The notes beneath the pieces were generated by a model. It saw only the letters and a program-made list of their open reading frames with translations, made no database searches and was not told the DNA's origin. Of a stretch of 64,000 nucleotides of DNA, positions 1 to 11,900 are shown piece after piece. This stretch comes from Mnemiopsis leidyi (lineage: Eukaryota > Ctenophora > Tentaculata > Lobata > Bolinopsidae). Positions within the stretch are counted from its first letter, which is position 1. Each line of letters opens with the position of its first letter. The stretch lies in the NCBI GenBank assembly GCA_000226015.1, contig JH153952.1, forward strand, positions 38,666-102,665, written 5' to 3'. The translations under genes were made by a program, and so were the position numbers.

Positions 1-560
1 TGTCCAAGCCAGCGAGCAGGCTTAGTAAATGAAATTATGATTAAAATATTATCGTTTGAAAATGATGAAACTCCAGAATTGTCTCAATAGAGCAATATCA
101 AGAAGCTTCTTTTGTATTTAGTGGATGAGCATTCCAGTTAGTTTTAAAAGAAAAGTGTAAGATCATAGACGAGGAGATATAAGATTTAAAATATACATGT
201 TTTAGAGACATGTGGTCATCTTAAAACGACCCTGCATTACCTAATACATGTCGAATACTGATCAGTTTCTTTAGGTGAGTGTAGAAATTCAATTGTGCCG
301 AAATCGCATTATCTTCCAGGACTGATGTAATGCGATAAGAATTAATGCTTCCGTATTTGAGACCTCACTGCCCGGCGCTTCTTCGGGAACAAATTATTCC
401 AGGAATTCAGCCGAATCGAATTAACGGTGTAACGAAGGGTGTAAACAGCGGAGAAGGACAATGCTCTGAAAATGTTTCCTCAGATATCATTTCACTCGTG
501 ACATCGGAGTCTGCTGATCCGACCTAGAAATTCTTGTTCTGCCAGCATCCACCCCTCCCG

Positions 561-685
561 CCAGTGTCGGAATCAGATTTGTTGTTCTGAAGATTTAAAA
601 TCCAGTGTCAGAATCAGATTTATTGTTCTGAAGATTTAAAATCCAGTGTCAGAATCAGATTTGTTGTTCTGAAGATTTAAAATCC
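561..685. repeat. 41-bp tandem repeat, three copies
   Basis: Three nearly identical units start at 561, 602 and 643, each beginning CCAGTGTC and ending in GAAGATTTAAAAT. They differ by one or two bases, so the array is young. Confidence 0.9.
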
Positions 686-727
686 ACACTTCCTTGGAGG
701 GGGACCGCACGGAGGTTGTAAGATGTC

Positions 728-806
728 GGGTAGACCAGATTAAGGGTAGACCAGATTTGGGGTAGACCAGATTTAGGATAGACCAGATTTAGGATAGACC
801 AGATTA
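728..806. repeat. 16-17-bp tandem repeat, five copies
   Basis: Five units of GGGTAGACCAGATT(T/A) with small changes (GGATAGACCAGATTT in later copies) run head to tail, 45 bp after the preceding 41-bp array. Confidence 0.85.
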
Positions 807-2346
807 TATATCGCTAGCGGGATTAACGGTATATTTCTAGCAGGGACGGGCTCTAATTAGGAAGAGGCAGCTATAGCCTGACAAGTTGAGATCTAAACAC
901 AATAGAGACGTCACGCTTTATTGACAGATCACCTCTCAGATCCACCAATCAGGGCCCTGCTGTAGTCGTCTTTGCCAATCAGAGAGTTCGTATAAAATCA
1001 CGTGATTTCCTACTATGTATACCTGTTATGCGTAGTACTGGGTTAATTGAGCGGAAAATACTGACTTTGTAAATTGCTCGTGGAATGTGGTCTAGTTCAT
1101 CCCTTTTACCCTAACTCACCTTGAAATGCAGCTCTTTTCGTCACACGACAATTTATGTTTACATTGAAGGTTCTGATATCTCTTGGAAACAGGGAGCAAT
1201 AACAAATATTGTAAACATAAAAAACGTCAGAAACAACCTGCACTTAGCTGGTAGCTGCAGAATTTTAGATGCTGCATGACAAAGCTGTCACTTTGCAGTT
1301 GTCAAGTTGCTGAACATTTTAACAACATAGTGATCGCTTAATTGCCCATTAAATAAAGTTTATACATGAAGTCCAGTGAAAATAATGTTTTGCTTTCTTC
1401 ATGATTCAGTGACTGGTTAAGGAAGCAGATTTCGTGTTCGATCCTCGAGATGATGTACTATCAAATTACAGTCCAGTACAGAAAGTGCTGATATTTTATA
1501 AATTGATTTTCTTCGATTGGATTAAGCCATACTTCAATATGGCCACTTTAAATTCAATCAGCGATTGCTAATGACAAGACTCTTTTTGACCGATATAAAT
1601 AGTGCCTAAATTATGAGGCGATCATGTTTACTTGACAGGTCGAATAGGATTCTTTTCTCCCTTTGTTGCAGTACAAACATTCCAATAACCAATGGGACAC
1701 AGTCTAAGAGTCGCATATCGTGATGACGACTGCAACAGTTGAATAAGGAATTGAATCTTATATGTAGATTATCATTTATTTCTTGTTTCATTTAGGTCAA
1801 ACGTCCTATTACCGCAAAAGGGTCGTCAAATAGTAGTTTTTGTGGTCAGGCATCACCTGCCGAGAGAAATTAATCAGCCAAACAAGGACTTGGGCGTACT
1901 CACAGAAAAATGCGTAAATTTGTGACTGATATCGGATGAATGACTAACACCTATATTATGAGTTCTAATATCGATAATATGTAGGGGAATCAGGTATGGG
2001 AGTAATGTTGCCAATCATATTATGTTGTTCTTCTTGGTGGAACTTTGTTGTTTATTAATATGCTATTCGAAGCGATCATGTTTCAATTAATAAAAGTGGA
2101 CCGCTGATAATACTCACCTTTCACTATTTAGCTTAAGACTCGTACATTGTCTACATTCTATTTATGCCAGCTACCAAAAAGAGTCTTCAGATAGGCATCG
2201 TACACACGACTAATAGAATTTTGCGCCACATCATTGATCGAGAGAGCACACGCGGTATACCAGAATGTAGCAAGAAGCGCGCGCCGCAAAACATGCCTAT
2301 ATATAATATAAATATAATATATAAATGAGCGCGCCCCTTGCTTATC

Positions 2347-3211
2347 TTGTCTGACTTTTGACTTTGTCCGACCCTCATTCGAAGCGAATAAAAAGTTGGG
2401 TGGGTGGCCACGCACAGTCCACAAATTTATTTGATTTAAACAAGTTACATTACTGATTTGTTTGCCTGACCATTTCACCTAACAAAGTGCTTACGCGCGC
2501 GCCGGCTTCATCTAACCAGGTGCGCAGACTGTGCGCGCAAAATGGCACTGCATGGTTAAAGCAATGCCGGCTGCTACGCGTACGTACGCAACTAAATTTT
2601 TCAGCCACCTCTGGTGGCGCGGCGCGCGCCAAAGGGCTTTGGTTGAAGCACGGGACCTTGCTACACGTTGCCTAGTCCTGCTGCCGCTATAAGCGCGCGG
2701 CGCGGCCACGCGGGGGGTCACAACGTGAGACTTGACCAATGACGAGATGATATCCGTCTAACGAAACTGCGAGCCGCGCGCGGCCCGGGTCGGGTAACAC
2801 TTCGACAACGTGAGACTTGAAAAAATGATATCCGCCGTTTAACTTTCTCGCCAGGAGAGCAGCAAGCTGCCTGGCCGAGCCACGCGCGAGTCGGGTAACA
2901 ACTCAACAAAATCGTCATAGAAAGTATGAGATAATTTTGAAAGATTCACTGCGCGACTAGCAAAATCGCGTGTACTGTTTCGTTTAAGAACTTTACTTTT
3001 TATTTACATTTTCCGCCATATTTCACAAATAGCTCAGCTCCAAGTATGCCATATACTAATACCAACGGCGCCATTTAGGGGCGCCTTTTTACCGCCGAGG
3101 GGTGCCATATTGGCTACAGCTACGACTTTACGCTTGTACAGCAGCGCGCACCCTCTCGTCATTTTATTTTCCTCTATTCGCTTCGAATGAGGGTCGGACA
3201 AAGTCAGACAA
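2347..3211. mobile_element. 865-bp element with terminal inverted repeats (copy 1)
   Basis: The left end (2347-2390) and the right end (3175-3211, inverted) share TTGTCTGAC, GTCCGACCCTC and ATTCGAAGCGAATA. The left arm has an extra 8 bp. The interior is GC-rich with many GCGCGC runs, unlike the surrounding AT-rich DNA, and holds two tandem ~90-bp units (2719-2910) starting ACAACGTGAGACTTGA and ending in GTCGGGTAAC. Short open frames crossing it are spurious. A shorter copy lies at 61278-61747 and a partial one near 63060. It resembles a non-autonomous MITE-like element, but no clean target duplication was found, so the class is uncertain. Confidence 0.7.
2741..2758 (+). other. Conserved bulged hairpin motif, copy 1
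   Basis: GACG-A-GAT-GAT-ATC-CGTC folds as two short stems with a bulged A and a three-base loop. Three further copies are at 13445-13462, 61751-61768 and 62814-62831. They vary in the loop or by G-T wobbles. Confidence 0.55.
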
Positions 3212-3348
3212 CGTTACGCCACTGGGCCTAAGTCACCAGAAGCTTTTGCCATCCAAATAGTAAGAAAGGGGACTAATAAATTGGAACTAAATCTTTTATC
3301 TTAACTCTCGCTAAGGCTCATAATAATAGAATTGCGTATTAATGTAAG

Positions 3349-3830
3349 TTAATGATGTATAAAATGACGATGTGAGTGGTTCCTTTGTAGGTTCATCCTC
3401 GCTCGTAGTGTTTTGCATGCCCCCATATAAAATTCACTGCATCTGGGGCAGATTACATAGTAGACTTGGTTGGTGATGAGTTTGTTGGCCGTTATCACTT
3501 TACCCTTTTTTAAGTTAAATGGGTTCTCCTTCAAGAAGATTGTTGTGGTCTTGTATGCGGAGGCCACAGCATGGTTTGTTACACATTTTGACACCTTTCT
3601 TTGCTTTGTTCTTGTGAGAATGCACTTTAGGTTTGGTGAAGGCTCCTATTTTGTCTAGAACCGGGTGGTTTTTCGTAACCAATGTGGTTTTGTTGGTTTG
3701 CTCTCTTGCATTTTTTGATTCAATGATAGTGAGCGTGGTGTTGATTCCGCTTTTTCAGGGCATCATTGATTAAGGGACATGAGTATTTTTTCCTCTTATC
3801 CGCAAAGTGAGGGAGTACATGGCATAGGAT
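3349..3830 (-). mobile_element. Decayed Penelope-like element, GIY-YIG end
   Basis: On the minus strand, 3594-3349 encodes a GIY-YIG nuclease-like segment: VYYVICPRC, then EFYMG, then an arginine helix (LRARM). Upstream, in another frame, comes KMCNKPCCGLRIQDHN, the cysteine-rich linker typical of Penelope-like retroelements, so at least one frameshift separates the two. A further frame change lies near 3730, where residues resembling the end of the reverse transcriptase continue (LPHFADKRKKYS). No full reverse transcriptase is present. The copy is 5'-truncated and dead, and ends about 160 bp before the first coding exon of the IQ gene. Confidence 0.75.
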
Positions 3831-3994
3831 AAAATTGCTCAATAGCATGGCCGATATTATCATGGTAGCTGCGAACTTTCTGTATATTTTTTGCTGCAGT
3901 ATTCACATTCAAAAGAAATCTAGCATCCGCCTAAAACCTAACTAACCAGGAACAGTTTTTGTTCACAATATAACAAATAAATTTTTACAGCTAA

Positions 3995-5908
3995 ATGTCC
4001 GAAGGCCCAGAGATTGATGACAAGAACATAAACCACCTTGATTATGGGAACATCCCAGTCGTTCACATATCGGAAAACAGTGGGGAATTTCTGATACCCC
4101 ACCCTGGCATTGGGAGGGTTACTTTGAAATCAGATGATCTTGAGCAAGATATAGCTGCAAGAAAAATACAAACCTACTGGAGAAGGTACCAGGAGCAAAA
4201 GTTGCAGAAATCCTTCTCTTCTGAAGATCCTGAATTTACTGATGAGCAATATCTTAGTGCTTTAATTATTCAAAATCATTACCGGAACCATCTTTCGAAA
4301 AAGCAATTGAGAGAAAGACAACAGAATGCAGCCCAGCTGATTCAGTACCATTACCGCCAACACTTGAAAAGAAGTGAAGAAAAGTTTGAAGCTGACTTGA
4401 AGCAAGCAGCTAAGATAACACAGGAAAATTACAGTAGACTTCAAATGCATGAAGCAGAACATAATTCGATATCAGATAAAGTTGAGGACACTGAAGAACC
4501 GTCAAATGTTCAAATATTAGGTGTAGACAATGCAAATATTGAAGCTGCAATTGTGATTCAGAGAAAATATAGAGAACATCTGAAAGCCCGGCAAAGTGTT
4601 CAGACTGAAAAAGAAAACATAGCAGCCATATCTATCCAAAGAAAATATCGAAGGCACTTACAATTACGGCAAATTAAAAATGAAAATAATGCAGCCATAT
4701 CTATTCAGAGACAATATCGAAAGCGTTTAATACTTAAGCGTAAAACGAAACAAATTGAGAAAGAAAACACTGCGGCTATGTGTATTCAGAGACAATTTCG
4801 AAAGTATCAATCAGAGAGGAATACAGCTGCAATGAAAATCCAACACAAGTATAGATCTCATTTACAAAAAAAGAAGCATTCCACCGAGATTCCTTATGTG
4901 GTCAGCAATGATGCAATTTCAATTCCTGACTCAGAATCTTCTCAGGCCACAAAATATTCTGACGATGAAAATATACAAGAAAATGCTGCAAGGAAAATTC
5001 AAAAGCAATACAGGCAGCACTACAATAAACGGGTGTTAGCAGCCACCTCGATTCAGCACCAATTCAAATCTTCAAAATCAAAGGTTCTTCTGGATTTCGA
5101 AGAGGAACGCGAAATTCCAAATCAAGCTACTCAGAAGATACCAAATGAGAAAGAAATGGCTGCTGCTGCATTTATCCAGAAACAATACAGAGCTCATGTC
5201 TTGAGATTGTCGTTGGAAAACTCTGTTGGCACTCCACATAAAAATGAGCTAAAACTGCCTGAAAATTCTGACATCGATTCTATAGTAATTAGAAACGAAG
5301 CAGTGACAAGTTATACAAGTCCACAAAATGAGACTTTAATGGATGATAGTTTCCAACTTTCCGATGAACCAATTGATGAAACCTTTTCAACGAATGATGG
5401 TACCTCTTACCTTGGTTACCAAGTAGATTGGCGTAATCAGCTTAATAAAACAGGTCCTGACACAGACAGTGAATCATCCCCTAAGGCAGTTCCTCCAATG
5501 TCTAAATCTATAAAACAAAGCGATTTTCACGCAAAGCCCAGTCAAAAGTTTGATAAGATATGGCCAGAATCAAAAAAAAGTCAGCATCACAAGGTCAAAG
5601 AATCGCCACGAAAAAGACAAGTCCAAGTCTCTCTTGACATAAAAAGGGAACAAAGAAGGAATGAAAAAAATAAAAGAAAGGACAAGTTCCATCTTAATAA
5701 TTTACGTAAGCAAGCTCCGGTTCCCAGTTCTAATCACGTTGAGGGCTCTCAGAACAAACAAGAGATCCTCACAAAGAAAATACAAGAAAATGGTATAAGG
5801 CCGAAACAAATCAATAGCACGAAGACAAAACAAGAATCTGTTGTAAAAATGAAGCAGAATACTGGAGTAAAAAATACCAAAAAAAGGGACACTCCTCAAA
5901 TCCAACAG
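3995..5908 (+). CDS. Exon 1 of the IQ gene: IQ-motif array
   Basis: This single 1914-bp exon encodes 638 residues. IQ motifs start near residues 58, 92, 116, 188, 214, 237, 264, 282, 335, 353 and 394, with a degenerate one (ITQENYSRL) near 142. Most read A-A-x-x-I-Q-x-x-Y-R-x-x-L, so the usual glycine after the arginine position is missing. They may therefore prefer Ca-independent light-chain binding (inference). Motifs at 188-282 are 18-27 residues apart. After residue 420 the chain is acidic and serine-rich, then very lysine-rich (540-635). The donor is CAG|gttaat; without splicing the frame would stop five codons later. Confidence 0.92.
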
Positions 5909-8900
5909 GTTAATTTCATTCCTTGATCACCCTTCTTTCGTTCAAGTTTGTGATTTTACCTGAGTTTATAATGCCGTATATTTTTGTTTTCCTTGTTTTC
6001 AAGCAGTAACAATTCTCTAACATCCAAGAAGGAACATTCGAACGACCGGGAACTTTCAGAACCTGAGCTGTTGCAGCTGCGTGAGTCAAGTGACGAGGAT
6101 TCTTCTCCGATAGTGAGTTGCCATGACAACCATTTAACACTGTATTTAATAAGCTAATTTGTTACTGCCGCTGTTCTACTTCTGCATCAGGCAGGTCACG
6201 ATTTGATTTATACACTGAATGTTTACAGCTTGTAGGTTCGACACTTTTATCTGTTAATATTCGTTATCTCACACTTATTCCAGGACGTCCATACTGAAGA
6301 GTTGGAGGATACTCTGTCCGAGTTTGTATTCATAATTTTCTGTACAAGACTGTTGAATGTAAAACCATTATTCTAGTTCAAAATCATAATAACACAGGTC
6401 TAAATTTGATACGAATAGGGAGTTTTAGCCTTGTGTAAGAAACTTAGTAAGAATATTTATATTCACAGGCCTCTGGAAGAAACGACCCAACCGATACAAC
6501 CAGCATTCCAGATCAAAAATAGGAAAAGGAATCCTTCAAATCCCGGAACTAACATCAATATACATCACACAAGATCTTCCAATAACAACGAATCTGTGCG
6601 AGGTTCGAGCGAGACGCGCGATGTGCAGGGTAAACAAGACAGATGGTTCCCACAGAGTACACGTGGTGATAAGATTGCACGCCGCTGGTCTGATCAGTCC
6701 TCACAAAGTAGTGGAGCTCTCTCTCTCATCAAGGTTATACACTTTTTTTTAATTCCGTCTCCACTCCCCCGAGTTTTTTATTGATACCTAGAGATAACTT
6801 CACATTATGTATACTGAGGAACTCGTCTGACGTCTCAATAATGCGGTAATAATTAACGTTAATCCTAGGTACTAGCTCTTATTACAGAAAGTTCAGGGCA
6901 CTCCAAAAAATCGTGCCAGAAATTTTAAAGCCGGTAACTTTACCACAGCTCCGATATCACAAACAGCACATGTTAGTTACAGGGTGCGTGTTTTATTTAT
7001 AGTTCCCGTGTTGCCATGGAAACCTAACACAATGACCTCCCAAATCAGGTTCCTCTTGGCTCGCTCGACAGCTACACCGTACAGAACATGCTCAAACGTA
7101 ACGACTTACTTACCAGACAGGTAGCCTGCTTACACGTTTAAACTAATTGTTTACTTGACAGGTAGCCTGCTCACACGTTTAAACTTGCATCTCACAATCA
7201 AATGAAAATTTGATTGTCAGATAAAGTATGTAGACCAAATGAAGGAATGATTATATAAGCTATTGCATGCCTCATCAGTTTTAATGATGTTGTTAAATGC
7301 ATTGTTTTTTATTATTGTGGTGTACAATTCTATCATGTAAAAGTGTTTGAATAAGCATGAGTTGAATTAGCTCGAGCTGTCGGGTTCTCTTGAGCATAAG
7401 AGGAATATTTAACATGAAGCGAATTTATATCAGTCTGGAAGTAAAAGATCCTATGTTACAGTTTTGACGTGTCTCGGCTAGTAAAATAAAAACGTTATTT
7501 TTTACAATCCTAATTTCGGAAAGATGGTATAGAATGTTAACAATTTGAATTAATGTTCAGTAGTTTGTGTTTCAGAAGAACGACAATCACTCTTATCTGC
7601 AATCTTATCTCAAACAGATGAATTTGATGAACCAACCGTAAGTTTTTTCACAATTTCTCTTGTTTCAGCAACCAAATACTTACTTCTAAATACTTTTACG
7701 TTGTTTTTCGAAAAAGAACCTATCCTATCATTTAGGGTGATACTGACTTTTTTACTTAACTTTTACAACTTAATTTTCTTCAAAACCTTGCTGTAATGGA
7801 AACATCTGCAGGTCCGGTATTGTGCCAAAGAAGTTGCGAAACACAAGGCAGCGTGAGGTAATGTTAAAGTTAAGAATTTTGAATTGTTCTTGTAATTTTG
7901 CACTTTCACAGTCGATTTTTTTTATTGTATCTGTTCTCAATAAGCAATATTCAAAGTATTTTAGGCAAATCAAATGTCTTTCAGGTCTGTCCCAGAAAGA
8001 ACCAGCCAGGTTGGTATCATACTTATGTTTTCTCATTTTGAAACTGCCTTGTTACCACTCGAAAGATTGTGGTTGAAAATGGCATCTGTTATCGATTGCA
8101 GTTGAGGATAACATTGATAAGCATGCTTAGGTCTTTCTGCCTTTCCGAGAAAGAGATCGCGCCACTTTGCCACAAAAGTGCCACAAAGTGCCACAAACGG
8201 CTGTAACTCGGCCTCTGTGTTGTAATTTTTGATAAAACTTTCACAGAATGTCGGTTTTGATAGTATCTTGCTGCATGCAAGATATCAGCATAGGGTTCCG
8301 AGTTAGTTTAGGTAGCTAGNNNNNNNNNNNNNNNNNNNNNNNNNNNNNNNNNNNNNNNNNNNNNNNNNNNNNNNNNNNNNNNNNNNNNNNNNNNNNNNNN
8401 NNNNNNNNNNNNNNNNNNNNNNNNNNNNNNNNNNNNNNNNNNNNNNNNNNNNNNNNNNNNNNNNNNNNNNNNNNNNNNNNNNNNNNNNNNNNNNNNNNNN
8501 NNNNNNNNNNNNNNNNNNNNNNNNNNNNNNNNNNNNNNNNNNNNNNNNNNNNNNNNNNNNNNNNNNNNNNNNNNNNNNNNNNNNNNNNNNNNNNNNNNNN
8601 NNNNNNNNNNNNNNNNNNNNNNNNNNNNNNNNNNNNNNNNNNNNNNNNNNNNNNNNNNNNNNNNNNNNNNNNNNNNNNNNNNNNNNNNNNNNNNNNNNNN
8701 NNNNNNNNNNNNNNNNNNNNNNNNNNNNNNNNNNNNNNNNNNNNNNNNNNNNNNNNNNNNNNNNNNNNNNNNNNNNNNNNNNNNNNNNNNNNNNNNNNNN
8801 NNNNNNNNNNNNNNNNNNNNNNNNNNNNNNNNNNNNNNNNNNNNNNNNNNNNNNNNNNNNNNNNNNNNNNNNNNNNNNNNNNNNNNNNNNNNAAATTACA

Positions 8901-11900
8901 ACACAGAGGCCGAGTTACAGCCGTTTGCCACACTTTTTTTGACGTTTTAAGACATTTCCTTGTGTTTGAAGATGCCTGGCTCCTAAACTAACTCGGAACC
9001 CTATGCTGATTTTTTGCATGCAGCAAGATACTATCAAGATTTAGGTTCTCTGAAAGTTTCATCAAAAATTATCGTTCATAATAGGAGTTATAGGGGTATG
9101 AATATTCTAAGTTATTTCCTAGATTCGCCTTGTTTGTGGCAGAATTTTGTGGCAGATGGCGCGATCTCTTTATGGCCTTTCCGTTTTGTTGTGACGCGAA
9201 TAGGAACTTTGTGGTGACTTTTCATTTCAGCAATGAGTGTTTTACTGCGCGGCTGCACTGCACGCGCTCTATCTACGACGCGCCCACATGCAATAAAACA
9301 TATTTCTGATAATGGGAAAAATTATCCAAATTATAATTTTAATGTTGCTGTGTCAAAAGTGATTGCTGACTATAGAATAAACGCTCAAAAATTGACTCGA
9401 AAATTAAATTGGTTGGTCTCCTTTTCGTCCGTCCAAAGAAGATGGCATGAGAGACCTTGCCAAGCCTAGTATGTAGTAATTTTGAGAAGTAATAAACTTC
9501 TACTATCAAGACTTATTCCGTCAAACCGAGGCTGCTCCCCTCAATAAAAGTCAATAGTCATCGTCTCATTACATAAGTCGATTTGGTAACGTCGACACGG
9601 GCTATGTTGTATTTTTTTGTTATACATTTTACAGTATTCAACAAGGGCTATTAATTTAGAATTATTGTAGTTAATTGCGCTTAAACTTATATTCAACATC
9701 TGCATCAAGTATAGGATTCAAATAGTAAATTGATAAAATTAACTTACTAAATTATATATAAAATCATATATATTAACCGAATTCACTCTAAAGTCGTTGT
9801 TCAAGAAACTTTTAGAAGCAAAGGTTCAAATGTAAGAAATCAAAAAAACGTTCTATAAATTAAATATGAAATGTCTAGCCGCACGTGCGGAACTGAAGCT
9901 TGGCGGCAGCATGCCAGACTACGTCTGGCGGGAAATGACAGCTAAGTTTTGGATGGATATCATCCCATCGATCTGTTTATCTAGCCTCTAGGCACCCCAT
10001 ACATGAGACTTCTCTTGACAAACACTTGGACAAGGAATATTCCGAACACAACACTCATATCCCTCCTCGAAAGCTTTTTTCATTGTTCGCCTCGTCAAAC
10101 ATTTCGCATGAGATGGAAGCAGTAAGATCGAAGTTTCACTTTTGGCCTTGCAGCAATTTTCAGCTTTATTAAATGCTCGTTTGTGTGACTTCGGGCAGCC
10201 AGGATCTGAAAAAAATATATGTTTATATGAAGATACTAAAGTATGCTTTAAAAGCATTTAAACTCTGAATATAGCGTCCCACTTTGTGAAAACAGAACCT
10301 GCGTCCACAATAGAACAACCTTGTGTCTAATGCAACACTCCAGAAAAACAAGCACATCATGATCATTACACGCTTTAGTAACAAGTAACAACTTTAAGAT
10401 AAAAGTACTGCAAAATCACTAGACTAGCTTTTGTTTAAGTTACCGATATTTTGATACCAGAGTTTCTTACCTGGTTGTGACTCTACAGCTTGGACGTGGA
10501 TTTGGACAAAAAGTAAAATTACGGCAGCTATCACTTTCCAAATGAAGGACATTTTCCTTCTGCAACTGAAATCAAAAACTTCAGGTTTCAAATTGGTAAC
10601 GCGATTGTCTGATGGCACTAATGCTAAAAGTAGCTAGATTGCTCCAGTCGAGATATATATACTTGCGTCAGTTCTTCTAATAGTTAACTGTGATAAAGAT
10701 CTCGGGAGACTTTTCTCATTCTGCTCCGAAATTTACAACACGCACACTGTTGAGTCGAGAGGAGGAAATAAAGTAGCCCTTCACTTTGAGTCACAGTATC
10801 CTGATTTATCTAAAATCAATGGTAGAATAATTTTGTCATTGATTTTAGCACAAAAGAAGAAAAAACGTTACTTTTCTCCTATTATTAGGATAAAAGTTAA
10901 GGTTGCACTAAAGATTGGACTGCACAAAATCCTTTTGCTTCCATTCCTTGTTTAACGTGCCGTACAGCAAGGATGACTACAAAATTTGCCAGGTTAGGCA
11001 CACCGCACACATCCTGATCTTGAGTGCAGAAGTAGTATATATTCTTTTCAATCGGTATATTAAATTTCCTTGTGTTTCAAATTTGATAACACAGTACTCT
11101 TCAATCGATACGAGATGTTAATAACAAGCTAGTCGTTATGTGAGGCGTGAGCAACGGGGCGGAGGAACTGCCACCAGTACGTCTCACCAGACTACTGAAT
11201 AAATGTAAAGGTTGCATTAAATATTGGACTGTGCACGGAACCCCTTAGCTTCCACTTCTTGTTTAACATGCCGTACAGCAAGGATGTCCACTAAGTTAGC
11301 CAGGCTAGGCACATATCGTAAAGTAACTTTTTTCTCCTTTTGTGCAAATGTCGCAATTCGCATCTTATGCTTTAGCACTCTGAGAATTAAAACCTTGAAA
11401 ATAAATCAATAGTAGACAGTTCACTAATCATTGTCTTCGAACTTTTTGGGACTTAGCTTAGACAAATTTCTGCCGCAAATGGATTAGTCGCAATATATGT
11501 GCTCATAGCTGTTGCTTTTAGTATGTTGCTTATATGTAGAATTGTTAAAAATAAATGTGTGCCCTATGATATTTAGGACGCAATTCATCTAATTCAATAG
11601 TTCAAATGGACCGGTGTTTTTATCATTAATTTAGTCTGCTAACAAATTCCCTCAATCAATATTTTCATCTCAGGCCTAGGGACATTGCCGAAAAACAATT
11701 TAGAGAAGATAGCGAAGTACGGTCGGAACAGTCAACCTGACAACTGGAAAGTTCTTCTGGAAAACTCTTTTGAAGGTTAGTTTCGTTAACTTCTTATCAC
11801 CCATCACATGTGTGTACCATCCGATTTTCGCCCCAGAATCCAGATAGTGGGGACATACTGTAAATAATTACTTCATTTAACCAACTTAATAGTTTTACTG

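Larger units (their letters stand above)
1..2346. other. Gene-poor stretch upstream of the IQ gene
   Basis: I see no supportable gene. A short open frame near 345-527 lacks codon character and has no consistent splice context. The stretch holds two minisatellites listed separately, one TCACGTGA near 997 and a CCAAT-type motif near 945. The rest is AT-rich with no recognisable structure. Confidence 0.5.

Noticed and set aside
345-527. Possible exon after an acceptor-like TTCCAG at 320
   Set aside because: All frames from that acceptor meet a stop within a few codons, except one that lacks an entry phase.
2719-2910. Hammerhead ribozyme (TGACGA ... CGAAAC ... GTC) in the tandem units
   Set aside because: Core-like words appear in one copy, but stem I does not pair and the GAAAC word is missing from the other copies.
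2158-2918. Overlapping frames with Arg/Ala-rich products on both strands
   Set aside because: They lie in the GC-rich interior of an inverted-repeat element and show no domain.
8316-8933. 205-codon frame of unknown residues
   Set aside because: It spans the assembly gap.
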